Positions 6,777 to 16,477 of a stretch of 64,000 bases of DNA are shown here, in pieces. Within the stretch, counting starts at the first letter, position 1, and the number at the start of each line of letters is the position of its first letter. A program made the translations under genes and the position numbers. The notes beneath the pieces were generated by a model. The model saw only the letters and a list, made by a program, of their open reading frames with translations. It ran no database searches and was not told the origin of the DNA. The stretch lies in assembly GCA_965267505.1 (NCBI GenBank), contig OZ254081.1, positions 2,976,001 to 3,040,000 on the forward strand. Reading direction: 5' to 3'. Source of the DNA: JANQHS01 sp965267505 (GTDB taxonomy: Bacteria > Bacteroidota > Bacteroidia > Cytophagales > CCMP332).

Positions 6777-8531
6777 ATGAAACTTTATTCAATTGATTGG
6801 ACCATTCTGATCGGATTTTTCCTGATAAGCCTCGGGATCGGTCTGATAGCATCAAAAAGAGCGAAAGAAGGCTTTTCGGAGTTTTTTTTATCAGGAAGAA
6901 GTATGCCCTGGTGGCTACTTGGTGTTTCAATGGTGGCTACAACCTTTTCTGCTGACACGCCTAATCTTGTTTCAGATATAGTTAGAAAAAATGGAATTGC
7001 AGGGAATTGGGTTTGGTGGGCCTTTCTGCTTACTGGCATGCTTACGACTTTCATTTATGCCCGACTATGGAGAAAATCCGGAATAGCCACTGACCTTGAA
7101 TTCTATGAATTGAGATACTCTGGTAAGGGGGCAAAATTTCTAAGGATCTTCCGGGCTATTTATTTAGGTGTATTCTTTAATTCGATGATCATGGCTACCG
7201 TCCTTTTGGCAGGAATTAAGCTAGGTGCGGTATTTCTTGGTCTGGGAGCATTTGAATCAATAGGATTCATCTCTTTGATTACCCTTGTCTATAGCGTCTT
7301 GGGAGGATTCAGGGGAGTTATCCTTACCGATTTCTTTCAATTCATTCTTGCTATGACAGGAGCCATCTATGCAGCTAATTATGCAATCGATGCTTCAGGC
7401 GTCTCCAGCCTAGGTGAGCTTCTTCAAAGGCCGGAGGTGAAAGAGCTAAGCAACTTTGTGCCAAAGGATGGAGATCTTCTTTTTACGCTTTTCATAATTC
7501 CTTTAGCAGTTCAATGGTGGAGTGTTTGGTATCCAGGGTCAGAACCCGGGGGAGGAGGATATATCGCACAACGGATTCTGGCCAGCAAAACTGAAAGGGA
7601 CGCAATGAGATCTTCCTTGTTCTTCAATCTGGCTCATTATGCATTAAGACCATGGCCCTGGATCATTGTGGCTCTCGCTTCCATAGTGATCTTCCCTGAT
7701 CTGGAAAGCCTTCAAAGAGCTTTTCCCGAGATCCCTGCTGCCATGATCAATGATGATATGGCTTATCCCGCCATGCTAAGTCTTTTACCTAAGGGTTGGG
7801 CGGGTCTTGTTCTGGCATCCCTGATTGCCGCTCTGATGTCCACTTTAAGCACTCATTTGAATTGGGGTTCTTCCTACCTGGTACTAGATGTTTACAAGAG
7901 ATTTATCTACCCTGAAGCGAGCGAAACTAAATTGGTATGGGTTGGAAGGCTCTCTATTGTTGTTTTGATGCTTTTAGCCACAATCTTAGCACTGGCATTA
8001 AGTCATGCCTTAGAAGCCTTTAACATCCTTCTTCAAATAGGAGCCGGGACAGGATTGATATTCATTCTAAGGTGGTTCTGGTGGCGTATCAATGCATGGT
8101 CCGAAATCACCGCCATGTTCGTCAGCTTCTTTTTTGCATTGTATTTTCAGTTTATTCATACCAATCTTGGCTTCGATCCCTTTTCAACAACTGAGCAATT
8201 ACTAATTGGAATAATTGGCACCTCCATCGCATGGATCGGAGTTGCCATGCTTTCAAAGCCAACGGATGATAAAGTGCTTCAAAACTTTGTGGAAAAGATA
8301 AAGCCTGGCGGCCCGGGATGGAAGAGATTTGAAAATTCAGGGTCAAGTTGGACAGTCCCAAAAGGAATACTTCGAATGCTGATGGGAGCCCTTTCTATCT
8401 ATTCCCTTTTATTCGGTTTTGGAATGGTTCTTTTCTCCGAAAGAATTCAAGGGGCAATTTTGCTTATTCTGGGACTCAGTATTTTTATTTGGCTATGGAG
8501 ATCCCTGGCGAGAGATTCGGAAATTCAATAG
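6777..8531 (+). CDS. Sodium:solute symporter (SSS family), probable sugar importer
   Basis: A 584-residue inner-membrane transporter of the SSS family with about 14 hydrophobic spans. Characteristic stretches are SKRAKEGFSEFFLSGRSMPWW near the N-terminus, the unwound first helix region TTFSADTPNLVSD, and GWAGLVLASLIAALMSTLST in the second half (family sodium site region). ATG 6777 (MKLYSIDW) is preferred over a GTG six codons upstream, which would put a basic leader before the first span. It is divergent from the kinase/nucleotidyltransferase genes and convergent with a GH109-like gene. The substrate is inferred as an amino sugar from this context only. Confidence 0.85.
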   Translation: MKLYSIDWTILIGFFLISLGIGLIASKRAKEGFSEFFLSGRSMPWWLLGVSMVATTFSADTPNLVSDIVRKNGIAGNWVWWAFLLTGMLTTFIYARLWRKSGIATDLEFYELRYSGKGAKFLRIFRAIYLGVFFNSMIMATVLLAGIKLGAVFLGLGAFESIGFISLITLVYSVLGGFRGVILTDFFQFILAMTGAIYAANYAIDASGVSSLGELLQRPEVKELSNFVPKDGDLLFTLFIIPLAVQWWSVWYPGSEPGGGGYIAQRILASKTERDAMRSSLFFNLAHYALRPWPWIIVALASIVIFPDLESLQRAFPEIPAAMINDDMAYPAMLSLLPKGWAGLVLASLIAALMSTLSTHLNWGSSYLVLDVYKRFIYPEASETKLVWVGRLSIVVLMLLATILALALSHALEAFNILLQIGAGTGLIFILRWFWWRINAWSEITAMFVSFFFALYFQFIHTNLGFDPFSTTEQLLIGIIGTSIAWIGVAMLSKPTDDKVLQNFVEKIKPGGPGWKRFENSGSSWTVPKGILRMLMGALSIYSLLFGFGMVLFSERIQGAILLILGLSIFIWLWRSLARDSEIQ

Positions 8532-8569
8532 GTCAGGAAGCTTTTGGAATCCGGAATTCTGCCTATGAC

Positions 8570-9922
8570 CTAGTAAGCGTCGTCCAAAGCAAAAACTTCC
8601 TTCCTGGTTTTCCATTTTCCATTTGAGAAATCAGGAAATTCAACCGAAGAACCATTATTCTCAATACTCTTTTCAGAAAGAGGAGAGATCGCACTCCAGG
8701 TTGCTGCATCATAAACATCCAGGGGTGTATTTTTTCCAGCCTTAATTGATTCCACGAGGGCGTGAACCACAAAGAAGTCCATTCCTCCGTGTCCTGCTCC
8801 ATCAGCATCGGATCCATATTTCTTCCAAAGCGGATGGTCATGTTTGTCCAACCAGGATTGAGCTTCCTCCCATTGATGAGGATTTGGGGATTTTCCCTCA
8901 ATGTAGATGGATTTATTCAGATCCATCCAAATCCCCTTGGTACCCTGAACTCTGAATCCTAAAGAATAAGGTCTGGGTGAATTGGTATCATGCTGAAGTG
9001 TCACAGTTTCTCCATTTTCCGTCTGGATCAAGGTGGTGACCACATCGCCCAGTTTAAAATTTACATTGGCATTGGGATGCCCCGGACTTCCATGTTCTAC
9101 TATGTATTTATGAAGTCCTCGCGATTTGGTGGCCATGCTATTGAGTCTGACAAAACGATTTCCCCGTTCGATCCCAAGCATCTTAGCAACCGGACCAATA
9201 CCATGGGTAGGATAGAGGTCTCCGTTCCTGGAAACAGAATGAAGAGTTCTCCATTTAGATTCTGAGTAGCCGTTCTTTCCGAATTCAACCCCCTTTCCAT
9301 AAGGACTTTTGCCATCATTGAATTTGACCCCACGAAGATCGTGCTGATAACCGCATTCCATATGGGTCAATTCCCCAAACACATTTTCTCGTGTCATATT
9401 CAACACGGCCATTACATCTCTTCGGTAGCAGACATTCTCCATGATCATGCAAGGCTTTTTGGTTGACTCCGAAGTTTTCACTAGATCCCAGCATCCTTCA
9501 ATGGTAATTGCAGCGGGTACTTCTAAACCAACATAAGCTCCTGCTTTCATGGCTAGCACAGCCATACTAACATGCCACTTCCAGGGAGTGCTGATAATAA
9601 CTCCATCAAGCTTTTCCTTTTGGAGCATGTCGTAGAAAGACTCATTATTTCTATCGTAAACAACAGGAAGGGTTTTGCCCTGTTTTTCAAACATTTCCTT
9701 GCTTGCCGCGATTGCCTGTGGGTCTATATCACAAATGGCTTTGACATTGACATCTGATCTTCTCAATAGGAGGTTCAGATGGTTCCGTCCCCTTAGACCA
9801 ACCCCGATCAAACCCATAGTAATGCTGTTCTTTCCGGCTGTGGCTGAACTTAGGGACAAACCTGCTATTCCAACAGCAGCACCGCTTAAGGCGGAATTCT
9901 TGACAAACTCTCTTCTTTTCAT
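8570..9922 (-). CDS. Gfo/Idh/MocA-family exported enzyme, GH109-like (alpha-N-acetylgalactosaminidase type)
   Basis: A 450-residue NAD-dependent Gfo/Idh/MocA protein with an N-terminal Tat signal (RR at residues 3-4, then a hydrophobic stretch to about 29). It has the dinucleotide motif GLIGVGLRGR (37-46) and then motifs I recognise from glycoside hydrolase family 109: PWKWH (113-117), ENVCYRRD (162-169), MECGYQHDLRGVKF (188-201). GH109 enzymes use bound NAD+ in an elimination/addition cycle to release alpha-linked GalNAc. Folding with NAD in the cytoplasm fits Tat export. The adjacent symporter, kinase and nucleotidyltransferase could take up and activate the product. Oxidoreductase relatives on other sugars remain possible. 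Confidence 0.8.
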   Translation of the reverse strand: MKRREFVKNSALSGAAVGIAGLSLSSATAGKNSITMGLIGVGLRGRNHLNLLLRRSDVNVKAICDIDPQAIAASKEMFEKQGKTLPVVYDRNNESFYDMLQKEKLDGVIISTPWKWHVSMAVLAMKAGAYVGLEVPAAITIEGCWDLVKTSESTKKPCMIMENVCYRRDVMAVLNMTRENVFGELTHMECGYQHDLRGVKFNDGKSPYGKGVEFGKNGYSESKWRTLHSVSRNGDLYPTHGIGPVAKMLGIERGNRFVRLNSMATKSRGLHKYIVEHGSPGHPNANVNFKLGDVVTTLIQTENGETVTLQHDTNSPRPYSLGFRVQGTKGIWMDLNKSIYIEGKSPNPHQWEEAQSWLDKHDHPLWKKYGSDADGAGHGGMDFFVVHALVESIKAGKNTPLDVYDAATWSAISPLSEKSIENNGSSVEFPDFSNGKWKTRKEVFALDDAY

Positions 9923-9963
9923 AATGTGCTATAAATCACTAGTATTAGGAGGACTATACTTCC

Positions 9964-10614
9964 ATGGCTAAAGATATTTTTCAAAAGGTAATTCCCAAAG
10001 AAAGGCTAACAAAAGAAGCCCCCTTGAAGAGGCTTTGGAATATGACGGACCTCATTTTTGCATTGGGCATGACTCTGATGGTCCTGACCATTGAATTACC
10101 AAGGATAGGGGAAGAGATGAGTGATAAACAGGTGACATATGAACTGTTTAAGCAATTAGAGAATATGTTCATATACCTGATAACCTTTATCATAATGGCG
10201 ATCTATTGGGTAAAGAATGTTGACCATGGAAAGCACCTTCAAAAGACAAGTACAAGTCATTTGATGTACTCACTACTGTATTTTGCGTTCATTCTTTTGC
10301 TTCCATTTGCCAATCAAATGATGTCTGTATTTCCGGACAATTTTAGCATTAGAGCATTCTATAGTATTGATATGTTTCTTGCTGGTGTATTTTCCTTTTT
10401 GGCATGGTCCTATGCCACCCATGACCATAGGTTAGTCAGTTCGGAACTTGATCAAGGCACAATTACTCAGATAAAAAAAGATTTGCTTACAGAACCTGTC
10501 ATTGGTTTAGTAGCCATGCTTATGGCATGGGTCAAGCCGCTGTTATGGGATCTTACCTTTTTAGCAATTCCCGTTTTCTTTTTTTTTAGAAATAAATGGA
10601 TGAAAAAAGCTTAG
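9964..10614 (+). CDS. TMEM175-family (DUF1211) membrane protein, possible potassium channel
   Basis: A 216-residue membrane protein with about six hydrophobic spans. The first span, NMTDLIFALGMTLMVLTIELP (from residue 26), has the layout of the TMEM175/DUF1211 motif, in which Phe-Ser-Asp is followed by a hydrophobic pore helix ending in a pair of acidic and Pro residues. Here the Phe-Ser-Asp triad reads Met-Thr-Asp, a notable change since those residues shape the channel in characterised relatives. Divergent from the GH109 gene by 41 bases, and its stop is 3 bases from the convergent efflux gene. The channel function is inferred. Confidence 0.65.
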   Translation: MAKDIFQKVIPKERLTKEAPLKRLWNMTDLIFALGMTLMVLTIELPRIGEEMSDKQVTYELFKQLENMFIYLITFIIMAIYWVKNVDHGKHLQKTSTSHLMYSLLYFAFILLLPFANQMMSVFPDNFSIRAFYSIDMFLAGVFSFLAWSYATHDHRLVSSELDQGTITQIKKDLLTEPVIGLVAMLMAWVKPLLWDLTFLAIPVFFFFRNKWMKKA

Positions 10615-10617
10615 GTA

Positions 10618-12084
10618 TTATTCCTTTTTGCTTTTCTGCTTTTCTTCCTGCCTCCTGTCATGGTCTATCGATTCCTTATCCTCTGCGGGTAGAGGCGACT
10701 CTACGGAATCCCATCCTCCACCCAGTGCTTTATAAAGAAGAACCATGGAGTTAAGTTTCAGTTGTCTGGCTTCGGATTCCGAAAGCTCTGCCATCAAAGT
10801 CCATTTTTCAGAATCAAGAACTTCAAGGAAACTGGTAACTCCCTTTTCATAGCGTTCGTTGGCCAAATCAGTAGCCTTAATGGAAGAAGTTTTTTGATAC
10901 ATCCTGGCATCATGCTCTTTCTCAAAGGTTTTCACGGAGACCAATGCATCTTCAACATCTCTAAGAGCTCTTAGTATGGTGTTCTCATAGGTATAGATCA
11001 ATTGCTCAGTTCTCTTTCTTTCTACCTCAACTCGACGTTTGTTTTTTCCAAATTGAAAAAGCGGTCCCATGATCTGTCCCATTAGGGTTCCTACTATGGC
11101 TTCTCCGGTAAGTAAGGTAGTGGGGTCACTGCTAGCAACTCCAAGCACACCCATAATATTAAAGGAAGGAAATCTTAAAGCCTGAGCAACTCCAATACGA
11201 GCATGTTGGGCAGCGAGCATTGCTTCGGCTTGCATTACGTCTGGCCTTCTATCCAATAATTGAGAAGGCAACCCAGGAGGGAGCTGGATGCTAATTTGTT
11301 GATCAAAAAGGCTCCTGGGTGTTTCAATTTCTTTTGGGTTTCTTCCCAATAAGATACTCAACGAGTTTTCCGCCTTTTTATACTCCCTTTCAAATTTTGG
11401 AATCATAGCCATCGTTATGGCTTCCTGTGTTTGGGCCTGAGCGAGGTCAATCTCAGCAACTATTCCCTTCTCGAATCTTTTCTGAATCAGCTCTCTGGAC
11501 TTCCTTCTTGATTCAGCTCTTCGAACCGAGATATCATAACGGTTTTTTAGGTCCAGCAAAAGGAAGTATTTGGAAGCGACATCCGATATCAGATTCATGG
11601 CGACAACCCGATGTCCAAATTCAGAAGCAAATAGTTCAGCTCTTGCAGCTTCATTGGATCTGCGGATCTTACCCCAGAAGTCGATTTCCCAGGAAAGAGT
11701 GGGGGCTAGGAAATAGATATCCCTTGCGCTGGTTTGCTCCATACTGGCAAAGATTATATTCGAGACTCCAACCTGGCCCTGAAAGTCAATAGAAGGAGCA
11801 ATATCAGCTTTAGAATATCCCAGAGCAGCTCTTGATTCTTCTATGCGGGCGGCAGCGACCTTTATGTCCTTATTTTCCTCCAGAGCAATAGTAATCAGTT
11901 CAATAAGAGTGGAATCCTGGAAGATTTCCCACCAGGGAACATTAGCCAATGTATCGGTTTGAAGAGAGTCGAATCTGTATTGTTCATTAAATTCTACGGT
12001 TGGCCTTTGGTAGTTCGGACCTACTTTGCACTGAAAAAGAAGCAGCATTGAAAGAACAGGTAGAAGTCTGGCAAAGAATTTCAT
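10618..12084 (-). CDS. Outer-membrane efflux lipoprotein (TolC/OprM, NodT family)
   Basis: A 488-residue outer-membrane channel of a tripartite RND pump. The lipobox LLFQC (Cys19) and VGPNYQRP start the mature protein as in OprM/CusC proteins. Two OEP repeats follow, with the signature LLDRRPDVMQAEAMLAAQHA in the second half. The C-terminus ends in an unusually charged tail rich in Lys, Glu and Arg. The start ATG overlaps the pump gene's stop by one base (TAATG), so translation is probably coupled. It is the last gene of the MFP-RND-OMF operon. Confidence 0.9.
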   Translation of the reverse strand: MKFFARLLPVLSMLLLFQCKVGPNYQRPTVEFNEQYRFDSLQTDTLANVPWWEIFQDSTLIELITIALEENKDIKVAAARIEESRAALGYSKADIAPSIDFQGQVGVSNIIFASMEQTSARDIYFLAPTLSWEIDFWGKIRRSNEAARAELFASEFGHRVVAMNLISDVASKYFLLLDLKNRYDISVRRAESRRKSRELIQKRFEKGIVAEIDLAQAQTQEAITMAMIPKFEREYKKAENSLSILLGRNPKEIETPRSLFDQQISIQLPPGLPSQLLDRRPDVMQAEAMLAAQHARIGVAQALRFPSFNIMGVLGVASSDPTTLLTGEAIVGTLMGQIMGPLFQFGKNKRRVEVERKRTEQLIYTYENTILRALRDVEDALVSVKTFEKEHDARMYQKTSSIKATDLANERYEKGVTSFLEVLDSEKWTLMAELSESEARQLKLNSMVLLYKALGGGWDSVESPLPAEDKESIDHDRRQEEKQKSKKE

Positions 12085-15000
12085 TATGCTTCGCCCTCCT
12101 CAGCTTTTTTCCTATTCTTTTCATAGCCGAAAAGCTTTCCGACTATTACATAAAGAGCAGGAGTGAAGAATACTCCAAACAATGTTGCGAATAATAGCCC
12201 ACTGAATACATCAACGCCCATGACCTTTCTTGCCTCCGATCCTGAACCTGTTGCGGTCAACAGAGGTATTACTCCAAGCAGGAAGGAAAATGCGGTCATC
12301 AGGATAGGTCTGAAGCGAAGCTTTGCAGATTCCTTAGCGGCTTCGACCAAACTCATGCCTTCCTCGAATTTGATCTTGGCGAACTCAACGATGAGAATCG
12401 CATTCTTTGCAGCCAAGGCAATAAGAAGAACCAAACCAATTTGGGCGAAAATATTGTTCTCATATGTTTCGCTGAACAATCTGGCAAACCATAAACCAAA
12501 GAATGCCCCGAACAATGCAAAGGGGATTCCCATCAGAATGCTAAATGGAAGAGACCAACTTTCGTATTGTGCTGCCAGGATTAGGAATACGAACACCAAC
12601 GAGAAGAGAAAAATAATAGCAGCCGTTCCTTCGGCGGCTTTTTCCTGATAGGACATGGCATTCCAGGCATAGCCCATATCTCCAGGTAGAACTCTTCTGG
12701 CTTCTTCTTCAAGTGCTGCCAAGGCCTGTGCCGAGGTAAACCCAGGAGCAGGAGCACCGGTAACCTCAGCGGCTCTGTAAAGGTTGAACCTGTTTGTGTA
12801 CTCGGGACCATAGGTAGGCTCTACATTAGCAATGGTGGATAAGGGAACCATTTCTTCATTGTTCGTCCTTAGAAAGAACATGGGCATCATTTCGGGCCCT
12901 ACTCTGTATTCAGGTTCGGCTTGGATATAGGTTTTATAAAGCCTTCCGAAACGATTAAAATCATTTATGTAGGTTCCACCTAGAAAAGCCCCAACCGTGC
13001 TATAAACATCACTCAAAGGTATTCCCAGCTTTAGTGCTTTGTCCCGATCTATGTCCATATATCTCTGTGGAACAGAGGAATTAAATAGCGTAAAGGCTCT
13101 TCCAACTTCCGGCCTCTGATTAACCGCGTTGATAAATTCCTTGGTATGTTCTTCTAGATATCTTGGATCATTTCCTCCTTTATCCTGGATAAATATTGAA
13201 AATCCTGCACCATTACCCAGACCTGGAATAGCTGGAGGGCCAAAGGCCACAGCGATTGCTTCAGGAACACCAACTCCGAACTTCATATTGAGTTGCTCAG
13301 CGATCTCCTTTGCTGTAAGGCCTGGCCTTTCATCCCAAGGAGTACAGGAGATAAAGAGAAAGCAGGAGCTGGTTGAGTAGGTACTGGATAAAAGACTATA
13401 TCCTGTTACTGTGGTATAATATTCTATCCCATCCTGCTGACTTAGAATTCCTTCAACCTTCCTGGCGACCTGATCAGAACGTTGCAATGAAGCTGCTTCC
13501 GGAAGTTGGATATTGATCAAAAGGTACCCCATATCCTCTTCAGGAATAAATCCTCCAGGAACTCTGCTGGATAGAAAAACGAAAAGTCCAATCACTATTC
13601 CCACGCCTATTGCGGCCCTTTTTAGTTTATGGAGAAGGGAGGAGGTAAGTCCCAGATATTGATGAGTTACTTTTTCAAAGCCTCGATTGAAAGCACTAAA
13701 GAATTTGCCCACGATCCCTTTGCTGGGTTCCTGCTTCCTTAAAAGCAAGGAACAAAGAGCGGGAGAAAGTGAAAGTGCATTGATGGAAGAGAATGCAACC
13801 GATACCGCAATGGTTATTGCGAACTGTTGATATAAAGATCCGGTAATTCCAGGAACAAATGCCACAGGAACAAATACTGCAATAAGTACCAAGGTTGTGG
13901 CAACTACGGGACCACTTACTTCATCCATTGCAGCTTTAGTGGCCTCCTTCGGAGTCATTCCCTTCTCAATGTTTACGGTAACAGCCTCAACCACTACAAT
14001 GGCGTCATCCACCACTATACCAATAGCAAGGACCAAACCCAACAGAGAAAGCACATTAACTGAAAACCCTAAAAGAGGGAAGAGGACGAAAGCTCCAATT
14101 AAGGATACCGGAATTGCAACGGAGGGTATCACCGTTGACCTCCAATCTTGAAGGAAGATGAAAACCACCAGTATTACCAAAGCAAGGGCTTCAATAAGAG
14201 TGATGATGATCTCTTCGATTCCAGCTGTGATGGCCAAAGTGGTATCCAGACTAATATCGTATTGAAGATCTTTTGGAAAGCTTGGAGCAAGTTCTTCCAT
14301 ACTGACCTTGATCTGGTTTGCAATGTCAAGTGCATTAGAACCTGGTGTCTGATAGACCACAATTACAGCTGCATCCTTTTGGTTCAATCTTGTAAACGAA
14401 TTATAGAGCTCTGCTCCCAATTCTATCCTGGCAACATCTTTCAGTTTAACCTGAGAACCGTTTGGATTGGTCCGTATTACGATCTCTCCAAATTCCTTTT
14501 CGGTTTCTAAACGACCTTTTAGGAGTACATTATAGGTGAATTCAGTTCCCTGTGGAGCAGGCTCGGCTCCAAAGGATCCTCCAGGAACAATCACGTTCTG
14601 CTCCTTGATTGAGTTAATGATCTCAGATACAGTCATCTTTAGAGATGCCAGCTTATCTGGTTTGATCCAGAATCTCATAGCGTAATCCGCTGCTCCAAAT
14701 ATCATCACCTCACCGACTCCAGGGATTCTGGCCAAAAGATCATTCACATTGATCTTTGCATAATTGGACAAGAACTTCTTGTCATAGGTGCCATCTGGAG
14801 ACGTGAGCGTTACCAAAAGGAGAGGAAAGGCCATCGCCTTCTTGGTGTCCACCCCGAATTTCTTCACCTCTTCGGGAAGTTTCGGCGTGGCCGTAGAAAC
14901 CTTGTTTTGGGTAAATACATTATCCATATCTGGATCGGTACCCACCTCGAACGACACATTGATGGTCATGGTACCATCATTTGCGTTGATGGATTGCATG

Positions 15001-15230
15001 TATATACTTCCCTCAACCCCATTTAATTTTTCTTCTAGAGGTGTCGCAACGGATTTCTCAACCGAAATGGAATTGGCACCCGTATAGGTTGTAGAAACCT
15101 TTACCCGAGGAGGAGTAATATCCGGATATTGAGCTACCGGTAATCCTAATAAGGAAACTACTCCCACAATTACGGTCACAATGGAGATCACCATTGCGAC
15201 GATTGGCCTGTTTATGAAGAATTTAGACAT
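12084..15230 (-). CDS. RND efflux pump inner-membrane subunit (HAE1/AcrB type)
   Basis: A 1048-residue proton-driven multidrug exporter, full length for AcrB-type proteins. It begins MSKFFINRPI, has two large periplasmic loops and twelve membrane spans. The proton-relay aspartates are Asp408 and Asp409 in GIVVDDAIVVVE, and the paired Lys in transmembrane segment 10 is in LAAKNAILIVEFAK. These mark the hydrophobic/amphiphilic (HAE1) group rather than metal exporters. It lies between the adaptor gene (5-base gap) and the outer-membrane channel gene (1-base overlap). Drug range cannot be told from sequence. Confidence 0.93.
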   Translation of the reverse strand: MSKFFINRPIVAMVISIVTVIVGVVSLLGLPVAQYPDITPPRVKVSTTYTGANSISVEKSVATPLEEKLNGVEGSIYMQSINANDGTMTINVSFEVGTDPDMDNVFTQNKVSTATPKLPEEVKKFGVDTKKAMAFPLLLVTLTSPDGTYDKKFLSNYAKINVNDLLARIPGVGEVMIFGAADYAMRFWIKPDKLASLKMTVSEIINSIKEQNVIVPGGSFGAEPAPQGTEFTYNVLLKGRLETEKEFGEIVIRTNPNGSQVKLKDVARIELGAELYNSFTRLNQKDAAVIVVYQTPGSNALDIANQIKVSMEELAPSFPKDLQYDISLDTTLAITAGIEEIIITLIEALALVILVVFIFLQDWRSTVIPSVAIPVSLIGAFVLFPLLGFSVNVLSLLGLVLAIGIVVDDAIVVVEAVTVNIEKGMTPKEATKAAMDEVSGPVVATTLVLIAVFVPVAFVPGITGSLYQQFAITIAVSVAFSSINALSLSPALCSLLLRKQEPSKGIVGKFFSAFNRGFEKVTHQYLGLTSSLLHKLKRAAIGVGIVIGLFVFLSSRVPGGFIPEEDMGYLLINIQLPEAASLQRSDQVARKVEGILSQQDGIEYYTTVTGYSLLSSTYSTSSCFLFISCTPWDERPGLTAKEIAEQLNMKFGVGVPEAIAVAFGPPAIPGLGNGAGFSIFIQDKGGNDPRYLEEHTKEFINAVNQRPEVGRAFTLFNSSVPQRYMDIDRDKALKLGIPLSDVYSTVGAFLGGTYINDFNRFGRLYKTYIQAEPEYRVGPEMMPMFFLRTNNEEMVPLSTIANVEPTYGPEYTNRFNLYRAAEVTGAPAPGFTSAQALAALEEEARRVLPGDMGYAWNAMSYQEKAAEGTAAIIFLFSLVFVFLILAAQYESWSLPFSILMGIPFALFGAFFGLWFARLFSETYENNIFAQIGLVLLIALAAKNAILIVEFAKIKFEEGMSLVEAAKESAKLRFRPILMTAFSFLLGVIPLLTATGSGSEARKVMGVDVFSGLLFATLFGVFFTPALYVIVGKLFGYEKNRKKAEEGEA

Positions 15231-15235
15231 CTAAC

Positions 15236-16402
15236 TTATTCTTCAGATTTTCCAACTAATTTGGGGTTGACCTCCATGCCGGCACTCACCTTCTGAACAG
15301 CCCCATAAACCACCTTTTGACCGACTTCAAGTCCGCTGGTCACCAACCACATACTATCCATTTTGTTGGCAACTTTAACCGTTTTGGCCTCAATCACATT
15401 TTCAGGATTTACCACAAAAACCTGATGCTGACCCTGTGTCTCTTTTATACAACGCTGTGGAACCAGGATTCCGTCTCGGACGATATCCACTGCTACCCGG
15501 ATTCTGGCGAATTGCCCGGGAAGTAGAATATTGGATTTATTAGGAAAGCTCACCTGCAGAAGAAGAGTTCCTGTTGTGGGGTCAACCTCTCTGTCCGAAA
15601 AGTCAAATTTTCCCTCATATTCATAGAGGCTTCCATCTGCAAGGATTAATCGAATAGATGTTTTTTCATTTGCAGATTCAGTATCTCTTGCATCTGAATC
15701 TTGCTGCCCTCGTTCGTTAGTGGTTATCGCTCTCGCCAGTTGAAGGTATTTTGATTCAGAGATTGAAAATCTAACTTGGATGGTATCAATTCGAGACACA
15801 GCGTTCAGAACCACGGGATTTGGGTCTCGCCCAACGAAGTCACCGACCTTGGCTTCAGTTTTTCCAATTAAGCCATCTATAGGAGACTTGATCTTACAAT
15901 AGCTTAATTCAATCTGAGCATATTTTAAGGTTCCCTGAGTGGCTTTCAGCCGAGCTTGAGCGGCCTCATAGTTAGCCTCAGCGGCATCAAGATCACTTTT
16001 TGCGACAGCATTTACTTCAGCAAGTGGTTTGATTCTGTCTAAGTCGCTTTTAGCAAGAGCCAGTTCCGTTTTTGCAGCTGCCACTTGACCTTGCGCTTCA
16101 GCAAGTTTTGCTTTGAAGGGTTCTTCATCAATTGAATAGAGTAGTTGGCCCTCTTTTACAAAAGTTCCTTCTTCGAAATGCATTCCTGTAAGGAATCCTT
16201 CGACCCTAGCACGTATTGCAATATCAAAGTATCCATAGGTTTGACCTACAAAGTCGTTCAAAATGGGAACTTGTTTGCTTTCAGCCTCGACCACAGGAAT
16301 ATCAAGGATCATTTTAGGTGGGCCCTTTTCCTCCTTGCAAGCACCAATAACCAGGGATATAAAGAAGAGAAGGGAAAGAGTTCTTAGTATAGGTTTCACC
16401 AT
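15236..16402 (-). CDS. RND efflux periplasmic adaptor (AcrA/MexA type)
   Basis: A 388-residue lipoprotein adaptor (lipobox VIGAC, Cys22) that joins the pump to the outer-membrane channel. It shows a barrel-sandwich lipoyl half near residue 75 (EGTFVKEGQLLYSID), a coiled-coil hairpin rich in Ala/Lys/Glu from about 95 to 165, and the second lipoyl half IKSPIDGLIGK. First gene of the three-gene efflux operon. The 75 bases before it, shared with the divergent nuclease gene, hold no regulator gene; no TetR or two-component gene is adjacent. Confidence 0.92.
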   Translation of the reverse strand: MVKPILRTLSLLFFISLVIGACKEEKGPPKMILDIPVVEAESKQVPILNDFVGQTYGYFDIAIRARVEGFLTGMHFEEGTFVKEGQLLYSIDEEPFKAKLAEAQGQVAAAKTELALAKSDLDRIKPLAEVNAVAKSDLDAAEANYEAAQARLKATQGTLKYAQIELSYCKIKSPIDGLIGKTEAKVGDFVGRDPNPVVLNAVSRIDTIQVRFSISESKYLQLARAITTNERGQQDSDARDTESANEKTSIRLILADGSLYEYEGKFDFSDREVDPTTGTLLLQVSFPNKSNILLPGQFARIRVAVDIVRDGILVPQRCIKETQGQHQVFVVNPENVIEAKTVKVANKMDSMWLVTSGLEVGQKVVYGAVQKVSAGMEVNPKLVGKSEE

Positions 16403-16477
16403 TGAAAAATTATGGTCTTTTTTGAAGGGCTTAAACTATTAATTTTTAGCTCAACAATTGAATAATCAAAGTTCCTA

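Noticed and set aside
8529..8572. A 7-base inverted repeat (TAGGTCA/TGACCTA) joining the stop codons of the symporter and GH109 genes, considered as a terminator
   Set aside because: The arms are 30 bases apart and there is no T tract; it can be explained by two TAG stops in similar context.
8563..8901. Overlapping 112-codon frame inside the GH109-like gene
   Set aside because: Shadow of the real gene in another frame of the same strand, with no recognisable domain.
12163..12648. 161-codon frame on the plus strand across the RND pump gene
   Set aside because: Antisense shadow of a highly conserved pump gene; composition is atypical for a protein.
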